A stretch of DNA of 52,518 nt from Methanococcoides sp. (GCA_021108185.1 JAIORJ010000142.1:1-52518), one strand, 5' to 3'; counted from the stretch's first letter, positions 1 to 8,761 are shown. A program made the numbers and translations. The notes: a model not told the origin generated them from the sequence alone.

Positions 1-469
1 AGTAGTCAAGGGAATCATAATGCACAAGAGGTTCGAGGAAGATCTCTCCACCGATCCGGTTCCAGTATGGGAGAAATCGACCTGTTTCATCGTGAAATTT
101 CGTATTTGCATATGCAGAATCATTGAGGTCAAAAGCGTTAGGTTCGAACCCTGCATAGGCTCCTAAAACATTTGGATTATCTACCAATGTCTGTTTGACA
201 ATGCCACTGGCAATCTCTCTATCTCCATGTCCGTAACCTTTCATTGAGCTGGCAATACCTCTGGCAATTGCCATATCGGCCCGCATATCTGCGTCAAAAT
301 TAGAGGCATAATTTTCCGTAAGAGAAACAGCTTCTTTGTATATCAGTTCTTCATGCTGTTCAGTTGTTGTAGAAATGATCAGGGACATAGTGAATGTCAT
401 GACTAGGATTGTACCGATTATGATGTAGAATAAAAGTTTAAAATCCAATGGCACTTCTTTAAAGTTCAT
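1..469 (-). CDS. Cache-domain membrane sensor, N-terminal part (cut by window edge)
   Basis: The reading frame opens at the ATG complementary to 467-469 and runs off the window start without a stop, so only about 156 N-terminal residues are visible. A short cytoplasmic head (MNFKEVPLDFK) is followed by one hydrophobic membrane segment at about residues 12-33. An extracytoplasmic region then contains the motif pattern of a double-Cache ligand-binding domain (GAYAGFEPNAFD, then a FLPYWNR-like stretch). In methanogens this head usually precedes a HAMP plus methyl-accepting or histidine-kinase module, which here lies outside the window. The output domain therefore cannot be named. Two TCACAA/TTGTGA palindromes lie just upstream and one abuts its TATA box. 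Confidence 0.75.
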   Translation of the reverse strand, partial: MNFKEVPLDFKLLFYIIIGTILVMTFTMSLIISTTTEQHEELIYKEAVSLTENYASNFDADMRADMAIARGIASSMKGYGHGDREIASGIVKQTLVDNPNVLGAYAGFEPNAFDLNDSAYANTKFHDETGRFLPYWNRIGGEIFLEPLVHYDSLDY

Positions 470-520
470 TCATCAGCCCTTCTTTTTTAAATGATCATTT
501 TTAGGATCAATACGCATCAA

Positions 521-589
521 GTTCATATATAATCACAGTTGTGATGAATTAATCCGTGTAGTTAGTTCACAACTTAATATATTTTGTGA
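521..589 (-). promoter_or_regulatory. Promoter and palindromic operator pair upstream of the Cache sensor
   Basis: On the minus strand a TATA-like box (TTATATATG, plus 523-531) lies about 55 bp before the Cache-sensor start. A perfect 6-2-6 palindrome ATCACA-GT-TGTGAT (532-545) directly adjoins it where the BRE element would lie. A second copy of the half sites, TCACAA-N11-TTGTGA, sits at 567-589. Two copies of the same half site next to an archaeal TATA box suggest binding of a dimeric regulator. No candidate regulator is evident nearby. Confidence 0.45.
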
Positions 590-613
590 TTGATTTATTA
601 ATAAATGCAAAAT

Positions 614-636
614 AGGGGGAGCTTTTAGCTCCCTAT
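614..636 (-). terminator. Hairpin terminator after the acyl-CoA synthetase gene
   Basis: GGGAGC (617-622) pairs with GCTCCC (628-633) around a five-base loop, about 20 bp beyond the acyl-CoA synthetase stop. In the minus-strand direction the hairpin is followed by a T-rich stretch. Confidence 0.5.
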
Positions 637-654
637 ATGCTGCGATATGGTCGG

Positions 655-2292
655 TCAGTTTTGTTCCATCAACTCAACAGCCATTTCCCTAAGCTTGAAC
701 TTCTGAACTTTTCCGCTTGCTGTAAGTGGATACTCATCTACAATGAATATGTGCTTTGGCACTTTATAGCGTGCTATCTTTGTGATGCTGAAGTCCCTGA
801 TATCTTCCGGTGTGAGCTTTGAACCTTCATTGAGTACAACGAAAGCCCCTACTATCTCCCCGTATTTCTCATCAGGGATACCAATTACCTGGGCATCTTT
901 AATTCCCTCGATGGTGTAAAGGAATTCTTCTATCTCCCTTGGGTAGATGTTTTCTCCGCCACGGATGATCATATCCTTTATCCTTCCGGTAATACGGTAG
1001 TAACCTTCCTCGTCAACGGTAGCGAGATCTCCGCTGTGCAACCATCCATCCTTGTCGATTGCATTCTCTGTCATCTCAGGCATTTTGTAGTACCCTTTCA
1101 TGACATTGTAACCCCTGCAGCATATCTCTCCCTGCTCGTTCGGTCCTAAGGTATTTCCGGTCTCAGTATCCACTATCTTTGTCTCGATATGTTCCATTGA
1201 GGTTCCTACTGTGCTCACACGGCGTTCAATGGGATCATCTGTACTTGTCTGGGTAAATACAGGAGAAGCTTCTGTAAGGCCATAAGCTATGGTAATGTCC
1301 TTGCAGTTCATTTCGTTGATAACTTTTTTCATGGCCTCTATCGGGCATGGGGACCCTGCCATGATACCTGTTCTCAATGAGGACATGTCGAACATTTCGA
1401 ACATCGGGTGTGAGAACTCTGCAATGAACATCGTGGGTACTCCATAAAGGGCAGTACATTTTTCTTTCTGTACTGCTGCAAGCACCAGAAGCGGGTCGAA
1501 GAGTTCTATCATTACAAGCGTTCCGCCGTGGGTGAGGGTTGCAAGGACCCCAAGTACTAGTCCAAAGCAATGGAACAATGGAACAGGAAGGCATAATCTG
1601 TCGTCCTCTGTGAATTTTTGCCTTTCTCCGATGTAATATCCGTTGTTAAGGATATTCTCGTGTGTCAGCATAACACCTTTCGGGAATCCTGTGGTTCCTG
1701 ATGTGTATTGTATGTTGATGACATCTTTACAGTTCAGTGTTCCCTTGAGACGGTCAAGTTCCTCTCTGTTGGAATACTTTCCAAGCAGAAGCAGTTCTGC
1801 TGTGTTGTACATTCCCCTGTGCTTTTCCTGACCGATGAAGATTACACTTTCAAGTTTGGGGTAGTCTTTACTTTTAAGGTTCCCTCGTTTACATGATTTT
1901 AGTTCGGGTACCAGCTCATAGACCGTTTCCACATAGTCAACGTCCCTGAACCTGTCAACGATGGCAAGTGCCTTCATATCCGATTGTTTCATTACATATG
2001 AAAGTTCGTGGCTCTTGTATGCAGTATTTACGGTAACGAGCACCGCACCGATCTTTGCTGTTGCAAAAAGGAAGGTCAGCCAGTCAGGCACATTTCGTGC
2101 CCATATACCAACGTGATCGCCTTTTGTGATGCCTATGGATATGAGTCCTTTTGCAAGATCATCGACCCTGTCATTGAATTCACTGTATGAGAATCGTAAG
2201 TTCCGGTCAGGATAGACTATAAAGTCCCTGTTCGGATCCTTTCTTACCTGGTCTTCAAAGAACTCTCCAATGGTAGCTTTAGTAAATGGCAT
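655..2292 (-). CDS. AMP-forming acyl-CoA synthetase
   Basis: This 545-residue cytosolic enzyme of the ANL superfamily activates a carboxylic acid with ATP and CoA to acyl-CoA, AMP and PPi. All core motifs are visible: the P-loop [11 protein letters not shown] (about 196-206), YGLTEASP, the GWLHSGD aspartate motif, [16 protein letters not shown] at the hinge, and the C-terminal catalytic lysine in TASGKVQKF (K528). Length and motif spacing fit medium/long-chain acyl-CoA synthetases better than acetyl-CoA synthetase, which is about 100 residues longer. It is the last gene of an operon with a thioesterase and an XRE-cupin regulator. The true substrate cannot be read from sequence; branched or short-chain fatty acids and aryl acids are all possible. 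Confidence 0.9.
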   Translation of the reverse strand: MPFTKATIGEFFEDQVRKDPNRDFIVYPDRNLRFSYSEFNDRVDDLAKGLISIGITKGDHVGIWARNVPDWLTFLFATAKIGAVLVTVNTAYKSHELSYVMKQSDMKALAIVDRFRDVDYVETVYELVPELKSCKRGNLKSKDYPKLESVIFIGQEKHRGMYNTAELLLLGKYSNREELDRLKGTLNCKDVINIQYTSGTTGFPKGVMLTHENILNNGYYIGERQKFTEDDRLCLPVPLFHCFGLVLGVLATLTHGGTLVMIELFDPLLVLAAVQKEKCTALYGVPTMFIAEFSHPMFEMFDMSSLRTGIMAGSPCPIEAMKKVINEMNCKDITIAYGLTEASPVFTQTSTDDPIERRVSTVGTSMEHIETKIVDTETGNTLGPNEQGEICCRGYNVMKGYYKMPEMTENAIDKDGWLHSGDLATVDEEGYYRITGRIKDMIIRGGENIYPREIEEFLYTIEGIKDAQVIGIPDEKYGEIVGAFVVLNEGSKLTPEDIRDFSITKIARYKVPKHIFIVDEYPLTASGKVQKFKLREMAVELMEQN

Positions 2293-2314
2293 TGATATCA
2301 GATCCTTTTTAATT

Positions 2315-2728
2315 TTATTCGTTTTTATCTTCAGGGATCAGGTGTTCTGCCAAAGCTTCCTTTATGTCCTCTGTTAAAGGCTTTGAGCTCTTATTGACAA
2401 AATCATAGCACACCAGCACGGCGTCTCCTTTTGTCTTAAGTTCTCCTCTTTGCCAGGCTTCGTGATGCAACGTAAAGGATTTGTTCCCTAATCTTTTTAC
2501 ATATGTCCTTATCTCTACATCGCCATCGAAGAACATCTCGCCAAGGAAATCAAAATCTATCCTTGCCATTATCAGTGTCCATTTCTCAGGGCTCAGATCG
2601 AGGTTTGGCTCGAACATACGGAATATCGGGTTCCTTGCCAGTTCGAACCATTCGGGAAGGACTGTATTGTTTACGTGTCCCAGGCCATCGATATCGCCGA
2701 ATCTTGGGGTAACAGTGGTAACGAACAT
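2315..2728 (-). CDS. Acyl-CoA thioesterase, 4HBT hotdog family
   Basis: The 137-residue hotdog-fold protein is predicted to hydrolyse acyl-CoA thioesters. The N-terminus [21 protein letters not shown] contains the 4-hydroxybenzoyl-CoA thioesterase signature with the catalytic aspartate (D-x-D-x-x-G-H-V-N-N), followed by [10 protein letters not shown] and [11 protein letters not shown] strands. I place the start at the ATG at 2726-2728 because AAAGGAGGAG precedes it at proper spacing. The longer open frame to 2818 would overlap the upstream regulator and has no such site. Placed between an acyl-CoA synthetase and a regulator, it may keep acyl-CoA pools in check or recycle CoA. Confidence 0.85.
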   Translation of the reverse strand: MFVTTVTPRFGDIDGLGHVNNTVLPEWFELARNPIFRMFEPNLDLSPEKWTLIMARIDFDFLGEMFFDGDVEIRTYVKRLGNKSFTLHHEAWQRGELKTKGDAVLVCYDFVNKSSKPLTEDIKEALAEHLIPEDKNE

Positions 2729-2738
2729 TTCTCCTCCT

Positions 2739-3317
2739 TTAGAGTGGGGTATAGACAACTGCCAGTATCTTTGATTCCTTTCCTGCTGCATGGAGGTCAT
2801 GCGGGACGATGGAATCATAGTAGATGCTGTCGCCTTTTGTCAGGGTGTGCTTATCCTTTCCGTAGGATACTTCGATATCTCCCTCGAGCACATAAATGAA
2901 CTCTTCACCTTCGTGGGATGACAATACCGGTTCATTTACATCTTTGCAGGGGTGGACATCTATGATGAAGGGCTCCATATGTCTGTCCTGCTTATCAGCA
3001 GCAAGTGAGCAAAAATCAAGTGCACTTTCTTCACAGGATGCACATTTGCCTGAAAAGCGGACCACGTTCTTTGCTTCTCCATTACGGTTTATCCTGGGGC
3101 CTTTTTGTGGTGTGTCGTCAAGGAATGTCCCAAGGCGCACTCCGAGGGCACGTGCGATCTTCAAAAGAGGTGTTAATGACGGGATGAGCTCTCCCGCTTC
3201 AAGCTTTTCTATCAGTTCCACATTGCTCTGACTTTCATTTGCCAGTTCTTCCACTGTCATATCACGGTCTTCACGGAACTGGCGGATCTTTTCTCCAACA
3301 CTGTTTTTTTCAGTCAA
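2739..3317 (-). CDS. XRE-family regulator with C-terminal cupin domain
   Basis: This 192-residue DNA-binding protein has an HTH_3 domain at about residues 9-63 ([16 protein letters not shown]... [10 protein letters not shown]) and a cupin at about 125-190 ([25 protein letters not shown] with metal-ligand-type His and Glu). Between them lie three cysteines (C92, C95, C103) in [12 protein letters not shown] that could bind metal. The start is TTG at 3315-3317 behind GAGGTG. It leads the operon with thioesterase and acyl-CoA synthetase, with 10 bp between its stop and the thioesterase ATG. A ligand-sensing cupin regulator of that operon is the natural reading. The divergent spacer 3318-3462 holds its promoter. 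Confidence 0.88.
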   Translation of the reverse strand: MTEKNSVGEKIRQFREDRDMTVEELANESQSNVELIEKLEAGELIPSLTPLLKIARALGVRLGTFLDDTPQKGPRINRNGEAKNVVRFSGKCASCEESALDFCSLAADKQDRHMEPFIIDVHPCKDVNEPVLSSHEGEEFIYVLEGDIEVSYGKDKHTLTKGDSIYYDSIVPHDLHAAGKESKILAVVYTPL

Positions 3318-3462
3318 TTCATTTCACCTCTTTTTGCATATATGTACACATCAAATAATGATCAAAAGGGTTTTTGAATTGGTATTGCAACTTAAATAGA
3401 TATCTGCGCTACTGTGTGGCTACCTTTATAATTCTTGAAAACAAAATATGGGTGTGAGGAAA

Positions 3463-3927
3463 ATGAACAATAAAATGCTAATATTATTGTTGGCGACCAT
3501 GTGTATTTTTGCAGCAGGCTGCATAGGTGACAGTGGCGACGATGTTGATGGTGGGGAAACCAATGTATCAGATGATGTTATCTCTGGAGATATTCCGGAT
3601 GAAGATATTTCTGAAAATGTCTCTGAAGATATTTCTGAAAATGTCTCTGAGGAAATAATCGAGCCAAGGATATATTCTATCACGCTTGATCATTATTTGT
3701 CACGACCTGCTTTACTTGAGATCAATAAAGGTGATACTGTTTACTGGAACAATCGGCAGAATAGCGGTGATAGGAAACGTTTCACTCTTGTCAGTGAAGA
3801 TGGGTTGTGGGATGATCATTCCATAAACTATGGGGTGCCTTTCAACTATACCTTCACTGAAGAAGGGGCATACAATTACAGCATTCTCGGCCAGCCAAGA
3901 ATGGATGGTACCGTTATTGTTAAATGA
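3463..3927 (+). CDS. Lipoprotein with degenerate cupredoxin (plastocyanin-like) domain
   Basis: The 154-residue exported lipoprotein starts at the ATG at 3463, preceded by GTGAGGAAA; a second ATG lies 15 bp upstream without such a site. The signal peptide ends in the lipobox FAAGC (C20). An acidic low-complexity linker follows in which SENVSED and SENVSEE repeat. The C-terminal ~85 residues follow a cupredoxin pattern (INKGDTVYWNN, YTFTEEGAYNYS, MDGTVIV). However, the usual His, Cys and second His copper ligands are replaced: the canonical C-x-x-H-P-x-M loop reads I-L-G-Q-P-R-M, leaving only Met. Copper binding is doubtful, so the fold may have another role at the cell surface. Confidence 0.75.
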   Translation: MNNKMLILLLATMCIFAAGCIGDSGDDVDGGETNVSDDVISGDIPDEDISENVSEDISENVSEEIIEPRIYSITLDHYLSRPALLEINKGDTVYWNNRQNSGDRKRFTLVSEDGLWDDHSINYGVPFNYTFTEEGAYNYSILGQPRMDGTVIVK

Positions 3928-3951
3928 TGTTGTTCTGTTACACGTTCCAAT

Positions 3952-5118
3952 ATGCAAATGTTGAGCACTAAGGTCACAGAGGGTAGTACGACAGTCTCTG
4001 TACCGGTTCCTCCAGAAGGGGTTCCATTTCCACCTTCTGAAGCACCGGTATTCTACAATCCTCATATGGAATTGAATCGGGACATCTCGGTTGCAGCAAC
4101 TTCAGCTTGTGCTAAGCGTATTCTTCTCAAAAAGGATATGGAGCTCAAGGACATCACTTATCTTGATGCGATGTCTGCATCAGGTATCAGGGGATTGAGG
4201 ATTGCCAATGAGGTAGGCATCACTTCGATACTGAACGACTGGAGTGATGATGCTCATGAGCTTATTCTGGAGAACATTGAGCTTGCAGGGGTTTCCGATA
4301 TTGCGGAAGCTACTTGCAAGAACGCCAATGTACTGATGCACGAGAGGCGTTTCAATATAGTGGATCTCGATCCTTTTGGAACCCCTGCTCCTTATCTTGA
4401 TGCGGCTACAAGGTCGGTAGTTCATTTTTTAGAGGTTACTGCGACAGACACAGCTCCGCTTTGTGGTGCTCATTTTAATTCCGGGATGAGAAAATATGCC
4501 GCTGTGCCATTGAACAATGAATTTCATAGTGAGATGGGTGTCCGTATCCTTCTTGGCAAGATCGCGAGAGAACTTGCCAAACATGACAAAGGTATGACTC
4601 CCTTGCTCTCTCACGCTACAAGGCACTATGTGCGCACTTATCTTCAGGTTAAAAAAGGTGCTAAACAGGCAGATAAAGCGCTTAAGGAGCTTGGATTCCT
4701 CTCCCATTGCGAGCACTGTGGTCACAGGGAGGTATCTCACGGAATGGCCATATCCATCAGCGCTCATTGTAGCTCTTGTGGAAAAGATGTCTATATTGCA
4801 GGTCCTCTGTGGTTAGGACAATTGCATGAAACCCAGTATTGTGATGAGGTTCTCCTGGAGATCGAAGACAGACCTCTTGGAACGAAAGAGCAGGCAAAGA
4901 AGCTTGTCCTGGCATGCAGAGATGAACTGGATATTCCTTTCTTCTATGACCAGCACGTAATTTGTAAGATGATAGGAGTCTCCGCACCTGCAATGGACAT
5001 GTTCATTGCCGCTCTTAGGGACACCGGTGCCAACGTCTCAAGGACACATTTTACTGGAATTTCATTCAAAACCGATGCAAATATTGCTACGATCAAAGAT
5101 GTCTTGAGGGGTCTTTAA
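3952..5118 (+). CDS. trm1: tRNA (guanine26-N2)-dimethyltransferase Trm1
   Basis: Trm1 uses SAM to make N2,N2-dimethylguanosine at G26 of tRNAs. The 388-residue protein has the normal archaeal length. The N-terminus contains the substrate-side motif [19 protein letters not shown]-binding GxG-type loop follows ([15 protein letters not shown]), then the catalytic [13 protein letters not shown] motif. The C-terminal region has a cysteine cluster (CEHCGH... CSSCG) typical of Trm1 zinc sites. A second ATG two codons downstream (3958) is equally possible as start; no clear Shine-Dalgarno sequence is visible, so the message may be leaderless. Confidence 0.96.
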   Translation: MQMLSTKVTEGSTTVSVPVPPEGVPFPPSEAPVFYNPHMELNRDISVAATSACAKRILLKKDMELKDITYLDAMSASGIRGLRIANEVGITSILNDWSDDAHELILENIELAGVSDIAEATCKNANVLMHERRFNIVDLDPFGTPAPYLDAATRSVVHFLEVTATDTAPLCGAHFNSGMRKYAAVPLNNEFHSEMGVRILLGKIARELAKHDKGMTPLLSHATRHYVRTYLQVKKGAKQADKALKELGFLSHCEHCGHREVSHGMAISISAHCSSCGKDVYIAGPLWLGQLHETQYCDEVLLEIEDRPLGTKEQAKKLVLACRDELDIPFFYDQHVICKMIGVSAPAMDMFIAALRDTGANVSRTHFTGISFKTDANIATIKDVLRGL

Positions 5119-5190
5119 CCCCAACCTTTGACCATTTTATTATGGTCTGAGCTCGATTCATGTATTATAGAAAGTAATATATATATCAAA

Positions 5191-5213
5191 TTAGTTAATG
5201 TTGAATTAACTAA
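5191..5213. promoter_or_regulatory. 23-bp palindromic operator candidate upstream of winged-helix gene
   Basis: A perfect inverted repeat TTAGTTAA-N7-TTAACTAA sits just downstream of a TATA-like run (about 5176-5186) and 64 bp before the winged-helix gene. That position overlaps the expected transcription start, where a dimeric repressor would block initiation. Autoregulation by the adjacent gene is inference. Confidence 0.5.
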
Positions 5214-5276
5214 AATCTATTATGAATTTTATATATTTATGGGGGAATCAGTCTGCCAAAAATAAGTCCTGAATAT

Positions 5277-5831
5277 TTGTTCCTTCAAGAGAAACCAACA
5301 CTTGCCTTGCTTGCGATATGGTTCTATGGTAGGACCTATGGTTCCGTTATCACAAAAGAGATCAATTCAACATTTGCCCACACGACCAAGATCCTTTCAA
5401 GAATGGAGGCGGACGGACTTGTTCAATTTTCATTTGAAGGGCGTATCAAATATGTCGAGTTGACGGAAAAAGGGGTCAATGTCGTATCGATCCTTAAGGA
5501 TCTCATAATTTCTCTTGATGGTGAGCTTCCTGATGAATATGATGTCGAAGAGCGCCATGAAGTAAGTGGATCGGAACTTGATACAGCTTCTGCTGAGATA
5601 CTTGATATGGTCAAAAAGTTGCGCCTTAAAATAGAGGGTATCTATAAAGAACTTATAGACTCAGGCGCTGATGCGGATACTATCAAGAGGAAGCTTGGGC
5701 CGTTCAGTCGTGATATGGCAATGATGGGTGATATGATCGATTCTTCAGAAACACCTGTGGCTGGTGAGGTCATCAAGGCTTATGACACTACAAGGGATGT
5801 CTTTTCTTCCCTTCTGAACAAAAACGGTTAA
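5277..5831 (+). CDS. Winged-helix (MarR-like) regulator with C-terminal helical domain
   Basis: The 184-residue protein has an N-terminal winged helix (LALLAIWFYGRTYGSVITKEIN, with recognition-helix-like TFAHTTKILSRMEADGLV and wing FEGRIKYVELTEKG). A helical region rich in acidic and lysine residues follows (about 95-180). It is probably a DNA-binding regulator, but no ligand is evident. The start is uncertain. TTG at 5277 is listed, but the frame is open upstream to CTG at 5253 (product LPKISPEYL...) with GGGGG 7 bp before it, which would be a better-spaced ribosome site with a rare start codon. A palindrome lies in its promoter. Confidence 0.7.
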   Translation: MFLQEKPTLALLAIWFYGRTYGSVITKEINSTFAHTTKILSRMEADGLVQFSFEGRIKYVELTEKGVNVVSILKDLIISLDGELPDEYDVEERHEVSGSELDTASAEILDMVKKLRLKIEGIYKELIDSGADADTIKRKLGPFSRDMAMMGDMIDSSETPVAGEVIKAYDTTRDVFSSLLNKNG

Positions 5832-5855
5832 ATGCTTGCTATTCAATGAGTACCC

Positions 5856-6545
5856 ATGGAAACCGCAATTTTGACCATCAAGATCTACGGCAATGTAGAA
5901 CGTGCATTAAGCTCTGCTTCCTTTATGCTGGAAAACGAATTGAAAGACATCGATGCGAAAGCTGAGGTATCACTGGGTCTGGATGGATGGCTTCAGGTAT
6001 CTGCTACCGGAGATGATGGTGAGTTTGCTATTAATTTCCTTAAGGAAAAGTTCGGCACTCCGGTGACCTATGTAGATGATAAAGCAGTTTATAGAGGCTT
6101 CATTTCTTCTATTGATGAGGATGGCATAACTGTAGATATCGGTATCAGTTTAAAGATCAAGTCTTCTGAGCTCAGTGTTCTTGGAGCCGGCACTAGTCCG
6201 CAGATAGCATCAAGGTTTGGTCTTATACCTCACCTGCCGGTATATATCAGGGTATTAAAGCAGGAAGATGGTACGTTCGCTTCTTTTACGAAGAAGCAGG
6301 TTGATCTTTTCTGGAGCTGGAAGAAATTGCCAACTGACCGTCTGACCGTGAATTCAGTTACACGTTCCGAACTTAAGAGTGCTATTAAGAAAAAAGGGCA
6401 TGGCAGGGATGTTTATGGGATTGAAAGGCTTGGTCTGCTTGAGAATCTGGTGGTATGCCGTGAGAAAACGGATGGTCCGGGTATCGTGGCAGAGATAGGT
6501 CCTTTGCTGAATGCAGAAATTGGCGTTATCAAAGGAACTCGTTAA
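5856..6545 (+). CDS. DUF2110-family archaeal protein
   Basis: This 229-residue soluble protein is conserved in archaea and I assign it to DUF2110 from its overall pattern. It shows alternating strands and helices, a central segment with VDIGISLKIKSSELSVLGAG and a C-terminal KIEVVCREKTDGPG-like part (read here as ENLVVCREKTDGPGIVAEIG). There is no membrane segment or catalytic motif. It follows the winged-helix regulator by 24 bp and may be co-transcribed. The molecular function is not known to me; family members often lie near transcription or tRNA-modification genes. Confidence 0.65.
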   Translation: METAILTIKIYGNVERALSSASFMLENELKDIDAKAEVSLGLDGWLQVSATGDDGEFAINFLKEKFGTPVTYVDDKAVYRGFISSIDEDGITVDIGISLKIKSSELSVLGAGTSPQIASRFGLIPHLPVYIRVLKQEDGTFASFTKKQVDLFWSWKKLPTDRLTVNSVTRSELKSAIKKKGHGRDVYGIERLGLLENLVVCREKTDGPGIVAEIGPLLNAEIGVIKGTR

Positions 6546-6554
6546 GTTGATTGA

Positions 6555-6598
6555 CAGACAAGTCCCTTTGGTGATCTTGTCTGATCTTACCCTTTTTT
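6555..6598 (+). terminator. Intrinsic terminator after DUF2110 gene
   Basis: CAGACAAG (6555-6562) pairs perfectly with CTTGTCTG (6576-6583) around a 13-base loop, followed by a six-T run at 6593-6598. It ends the rightward unit and separates it from the convergent msvR gene. Confidence 0.65.
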
Positions 6599-6684
6599 AC
6601 CTTCTCTCTAAAATGGTCATCTAATAGGCATAATGAATAGCTTGCAGTTTCATTCCTATGCATTGAGTATATTTGCAAGGGTAG

Positions 6685-7419
6685 TTATTGCATAACAAAG
6701 AGGCAGTGTCCATAACCTGTTCCACAACATTCTGTTTCCACGATGTTGCATTGCAGGTTCAGTCTATTTAGGATAATTCCCTGAAGTATGCCTTCGTTAA
6801 AAGAGCATAATGTCTGGCCTATGTTCTTCGTACCTTCGCAGATAAAACTGTCCTTTATATTGATAATGAGAGGATCATGGGATCCAACGGTGAGTTTTCC
6901 CATTTTGTGCTTTTGCCAGTAATCCGCAACTTCCTCGAACAATCCTTCGATATCAGTTGAAGTGAATGTTTCGGCGATCTTCATTCCTATATCCTGTCCG
7001 ATATTTTCCATTATTGGCGTGTGGTTGAATCCCTGTGCCTGAAAACCGCTTTGTACTGTCTGGAATATTGATCTGAGAAGCTTTCCTTCACTATCGAAGT
7101 TCGAGGTAAAATCTTCCAGGTTCTTTTTGTAATGGTCGAATACTGGTTTTTGTGAGCATGCGGCATATTGTGAGCACATGACATATGTCTTTTTACGCCT
7201 GTCATCAGTGTCTACATGTTCTTCAAGCAAATGACTTGCCTTTAGATCTTTCAAATGTACGGATATCGTTGATTTTGCTTTTCCTGTATGCTTTACGATA
7301 TCATCAAACGATTGTGCATTCTCGTACAAGAACTCCATTATTTGAAGCTTGACCGGACCGTCAATGGCAATAATACCATTTAGGGTTGAAAATAGTGCAG
7401 TTTGTCCATCAGGCTCCAT
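6685..7419 (-). CDS. msvR: MsvR-type redox-sensing regulator (ArsR-like HTH plus V4R domain)
   Basis: The 244-residue protein combines a winged-helix DNA-binding domain (about 15-85; IVKHTGKAKSTISVHLKDLK is the recognition helix) with a C-terminal V4R domain (about 180-244; CEGTKNIGQTLCSFNEG then ETECCGTGYGHC). This is the architecture of the methanogen-specific V4R regulator MsvR, described as a redox-sensitive transcription factor whose V4R cysteines control DNA binding. The C-terminal cysteines are C194, C205, C224, C231, C232 and C239. I choose the ATG at 7419 because the TATA box lies about 25 bp upstream, implying a nearly leaderless message; an in-frame TTG at 7428 also exists. A TTCG-N8-CGAA element lies beyond the TATA box. 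Confidence 0.85.
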   Translation of the reverse strand: MEPDGQTALFSTLNGIIAIDGPVKLQIMEFLYENAQSFDDIVKHTGKAKSTISVHLKDLKASHLLEEHVDTDDRRKKTYVMCSQYAACSQKPVFDHYKKNLEDFTSNFDSEGKLLRSIFQTVQSGFQAQGFNHTPIMENIGQDIGMKIAETFTSTDIEGLFEEVADYWQKHKMGKLTVGSHDPLIINIKDSFICEGTKNIGQTLCSFNEGILQGIILNRLNLQCNIVETECCGTGYGHCLFVMQ

Positions 7420-7429
7420 ATAGAACAAT

Positions 7430-7467
7430 TAAAATATAAAATATATAAACGTTCGCTATGTAACGAA
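7430..7467 (-). promoter_or_regulatory. msvR promoter with MsvR-box-like inverted repeat
   Basis: On the minus strand the element TTCG-N8-CGAA (plus 7452-7467, TTCGCTATGTAACGAA) directly precedes a TATA-rich segment (plus 7430-7450, TTTATATAT), which lies just before the msvR start. Published MsvR boxes are TTCG...CGAA inverted repeats with 7-9 bp spacers (from memory), so this fits an autoregulatory operator. Confidence 0.6.
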
Positions 7468-7643
7468 TTATAAAGCTCTAATTTGAATAGATTTTTTAAG
7501 GTATTCTATATGAATTTTGCTACATTCAATAATAATATTGGGTCAGTTAAGCTGTATCATCAGTTTTTTGAGCAATTTTCCACTCTTCTTTCCAATTTTG
7601 ACCGTTAGTTTATTTTTACTTCAGTACAGATTCAGACCATTCT

Positions 7644-8657
7644 ATGAAAGCAGTTGTTGTACCCATTGGATCAGTTGAAGCTGTAAGGGCTGAATTTGTA
7701 GAGTCGAATATCCTGGATAGGGCTCGGAAGATAGTGGTAGTTGATTCACTGGAAGGTAGGATGGCTGAAATTCCCGTTCTTTGTGATGTGTCCGGTTTCA
7801 CTGTGGTAGAACAAAGCAGCCCGGAGTTCTATCTTTCAACTGCCTCATTGAAGGACCATCTAAGAGGTATCATTCCTGACGAGATCATGCAATACGTGCC
7901 TTCAGGCTGGCAGTTGATAGGCGATGTCATAATAATCCATGTTCCTGCTGAGATCAGAAATTACAGAACTGAGGTCGCGGAAAAACTTCTTTTGATGAAT
8001 CCTCGATGTAACTGTGTTGTACAGGACCTTGGAATAAAAGGACCTTTCAGGGAACCTGAGCGTGAAATAATTATTGGTGACAAGACAGAGACCATACAGA
8101 AGGAGAACGGCTGCCTTTTTAAGATCGATGTGATGAAGTTGATGTTCTCAAAGGGCAACCTTGCTGAAAAAAGACGAATGAGTAAGCTTGGAAAGGGTGA
8201 TGTGGTAGTAGATATGTTCGCAGGCATTGGATACTTTTCCATTCCTCTTGCAGTCCATGGTAATCCTAAAAAGGTCTATTCCATCGAACTGAATCCTGTC
8301 TCATATGGCTATCTGCTTGAGAACATAAAGCTGAACCATCAGGAAGATGTCATTGAAGCCATCAATGGGAATTGCAAAGATGTGACACCTGTGGGCATTG
8401 CCGACCGTGTGATCATGGGATATGTGGGCACCACTCATGAGTATCTCCAGCAGGGGATATCTGCTATCAAGAAAGAGGGCGGTACTCTGCATTATCATGA
8501 GACTACGCCTGAATGTCTTGTCTTTGACCGTCCCATAAAGAGAATAAAGGATGTAGCAGCAACCCTTGGAAGGGATGTTGAGATTATGGGATGTTATCAC
8601 ATCAAGAAATATTCGCCAGGCGTATGGCATGTTGTTGTGGATGCATTTATCAAATGA
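7644..8657 (+). CDS. taw2: tRNA 4-demethylwyosine aminocarboxypropyltransferase Taw2 (Trm5/TYW2 family)
   Basis: The 337-residue protein belongs to the Trm5/TYW2 family. It has a small N-terminal domain, then a class I SAM fold with DMFAGIGYFSIPLA (about 190-203) and YSIELNP. The position where Trm5 methyltransferases carry an N-(P/L)-P motif here reads ADRVIMGYVGTTHEYL; MGY instead of NLP is the mark of Taw2, which transfers the aminocarboxypropyl group of SAM to 4-demethylwyosine at tRNA-Phe position 37. I therefore favour Taw2 over Trm5, with Trm5 the alternative. No ribosome site is obvious before the ATG. Confidence 0.8.
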   Translation: MKAVVVPIGSVEAVRAEFVESNILDRARKIVVVDSLEGRMAEIPVLCDVSGFTVVEQSSPEFYLSTASLKDHLRGIIPDEIMQYVPSGWQLIGDVIIIHVPAEIRNYRTEVAEKLLLMNPRCNCVVQDLGIKGPFREPEREIIIGDKTETIQKENGCLFKIDVMKLMFSKGNLAEKRRMSKLGKGDVVVDMFAGIGYFSIPLAVHGNPKKVYSIELNPVSYGYLLENIKLNHQEDVIEAINGNCKDVTPVGIADRVIMGYVGTTHEYLQQGISAIKKEGGTLHYHETTPECLVFDRPIKRIKDVAATLGRDVEIMGCYHIKKYSPGVWHVVVDAFIK

Positions 8658-8664
8658 ATTGTAA

Positions 8665-8690
8665 CCCCATTCTATGGATAAATGATGGGG
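8665..8690 (+). terminator. Hairpin after taw2
   Basis: CCCCAT (8665-8670) pairs with ATGGGG (8685-8690), eight bases after the taw2 stop. It could end the rightward transcript; no strong T run follows. Confidence 0.4.
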
Positions 8691-8761
8691 TATGACAATA
8701 CAAAATGATCACTAAAAAAGAAAAATAATGTAGATGCTTAATTGTCAGATGTTTTTCCAAT

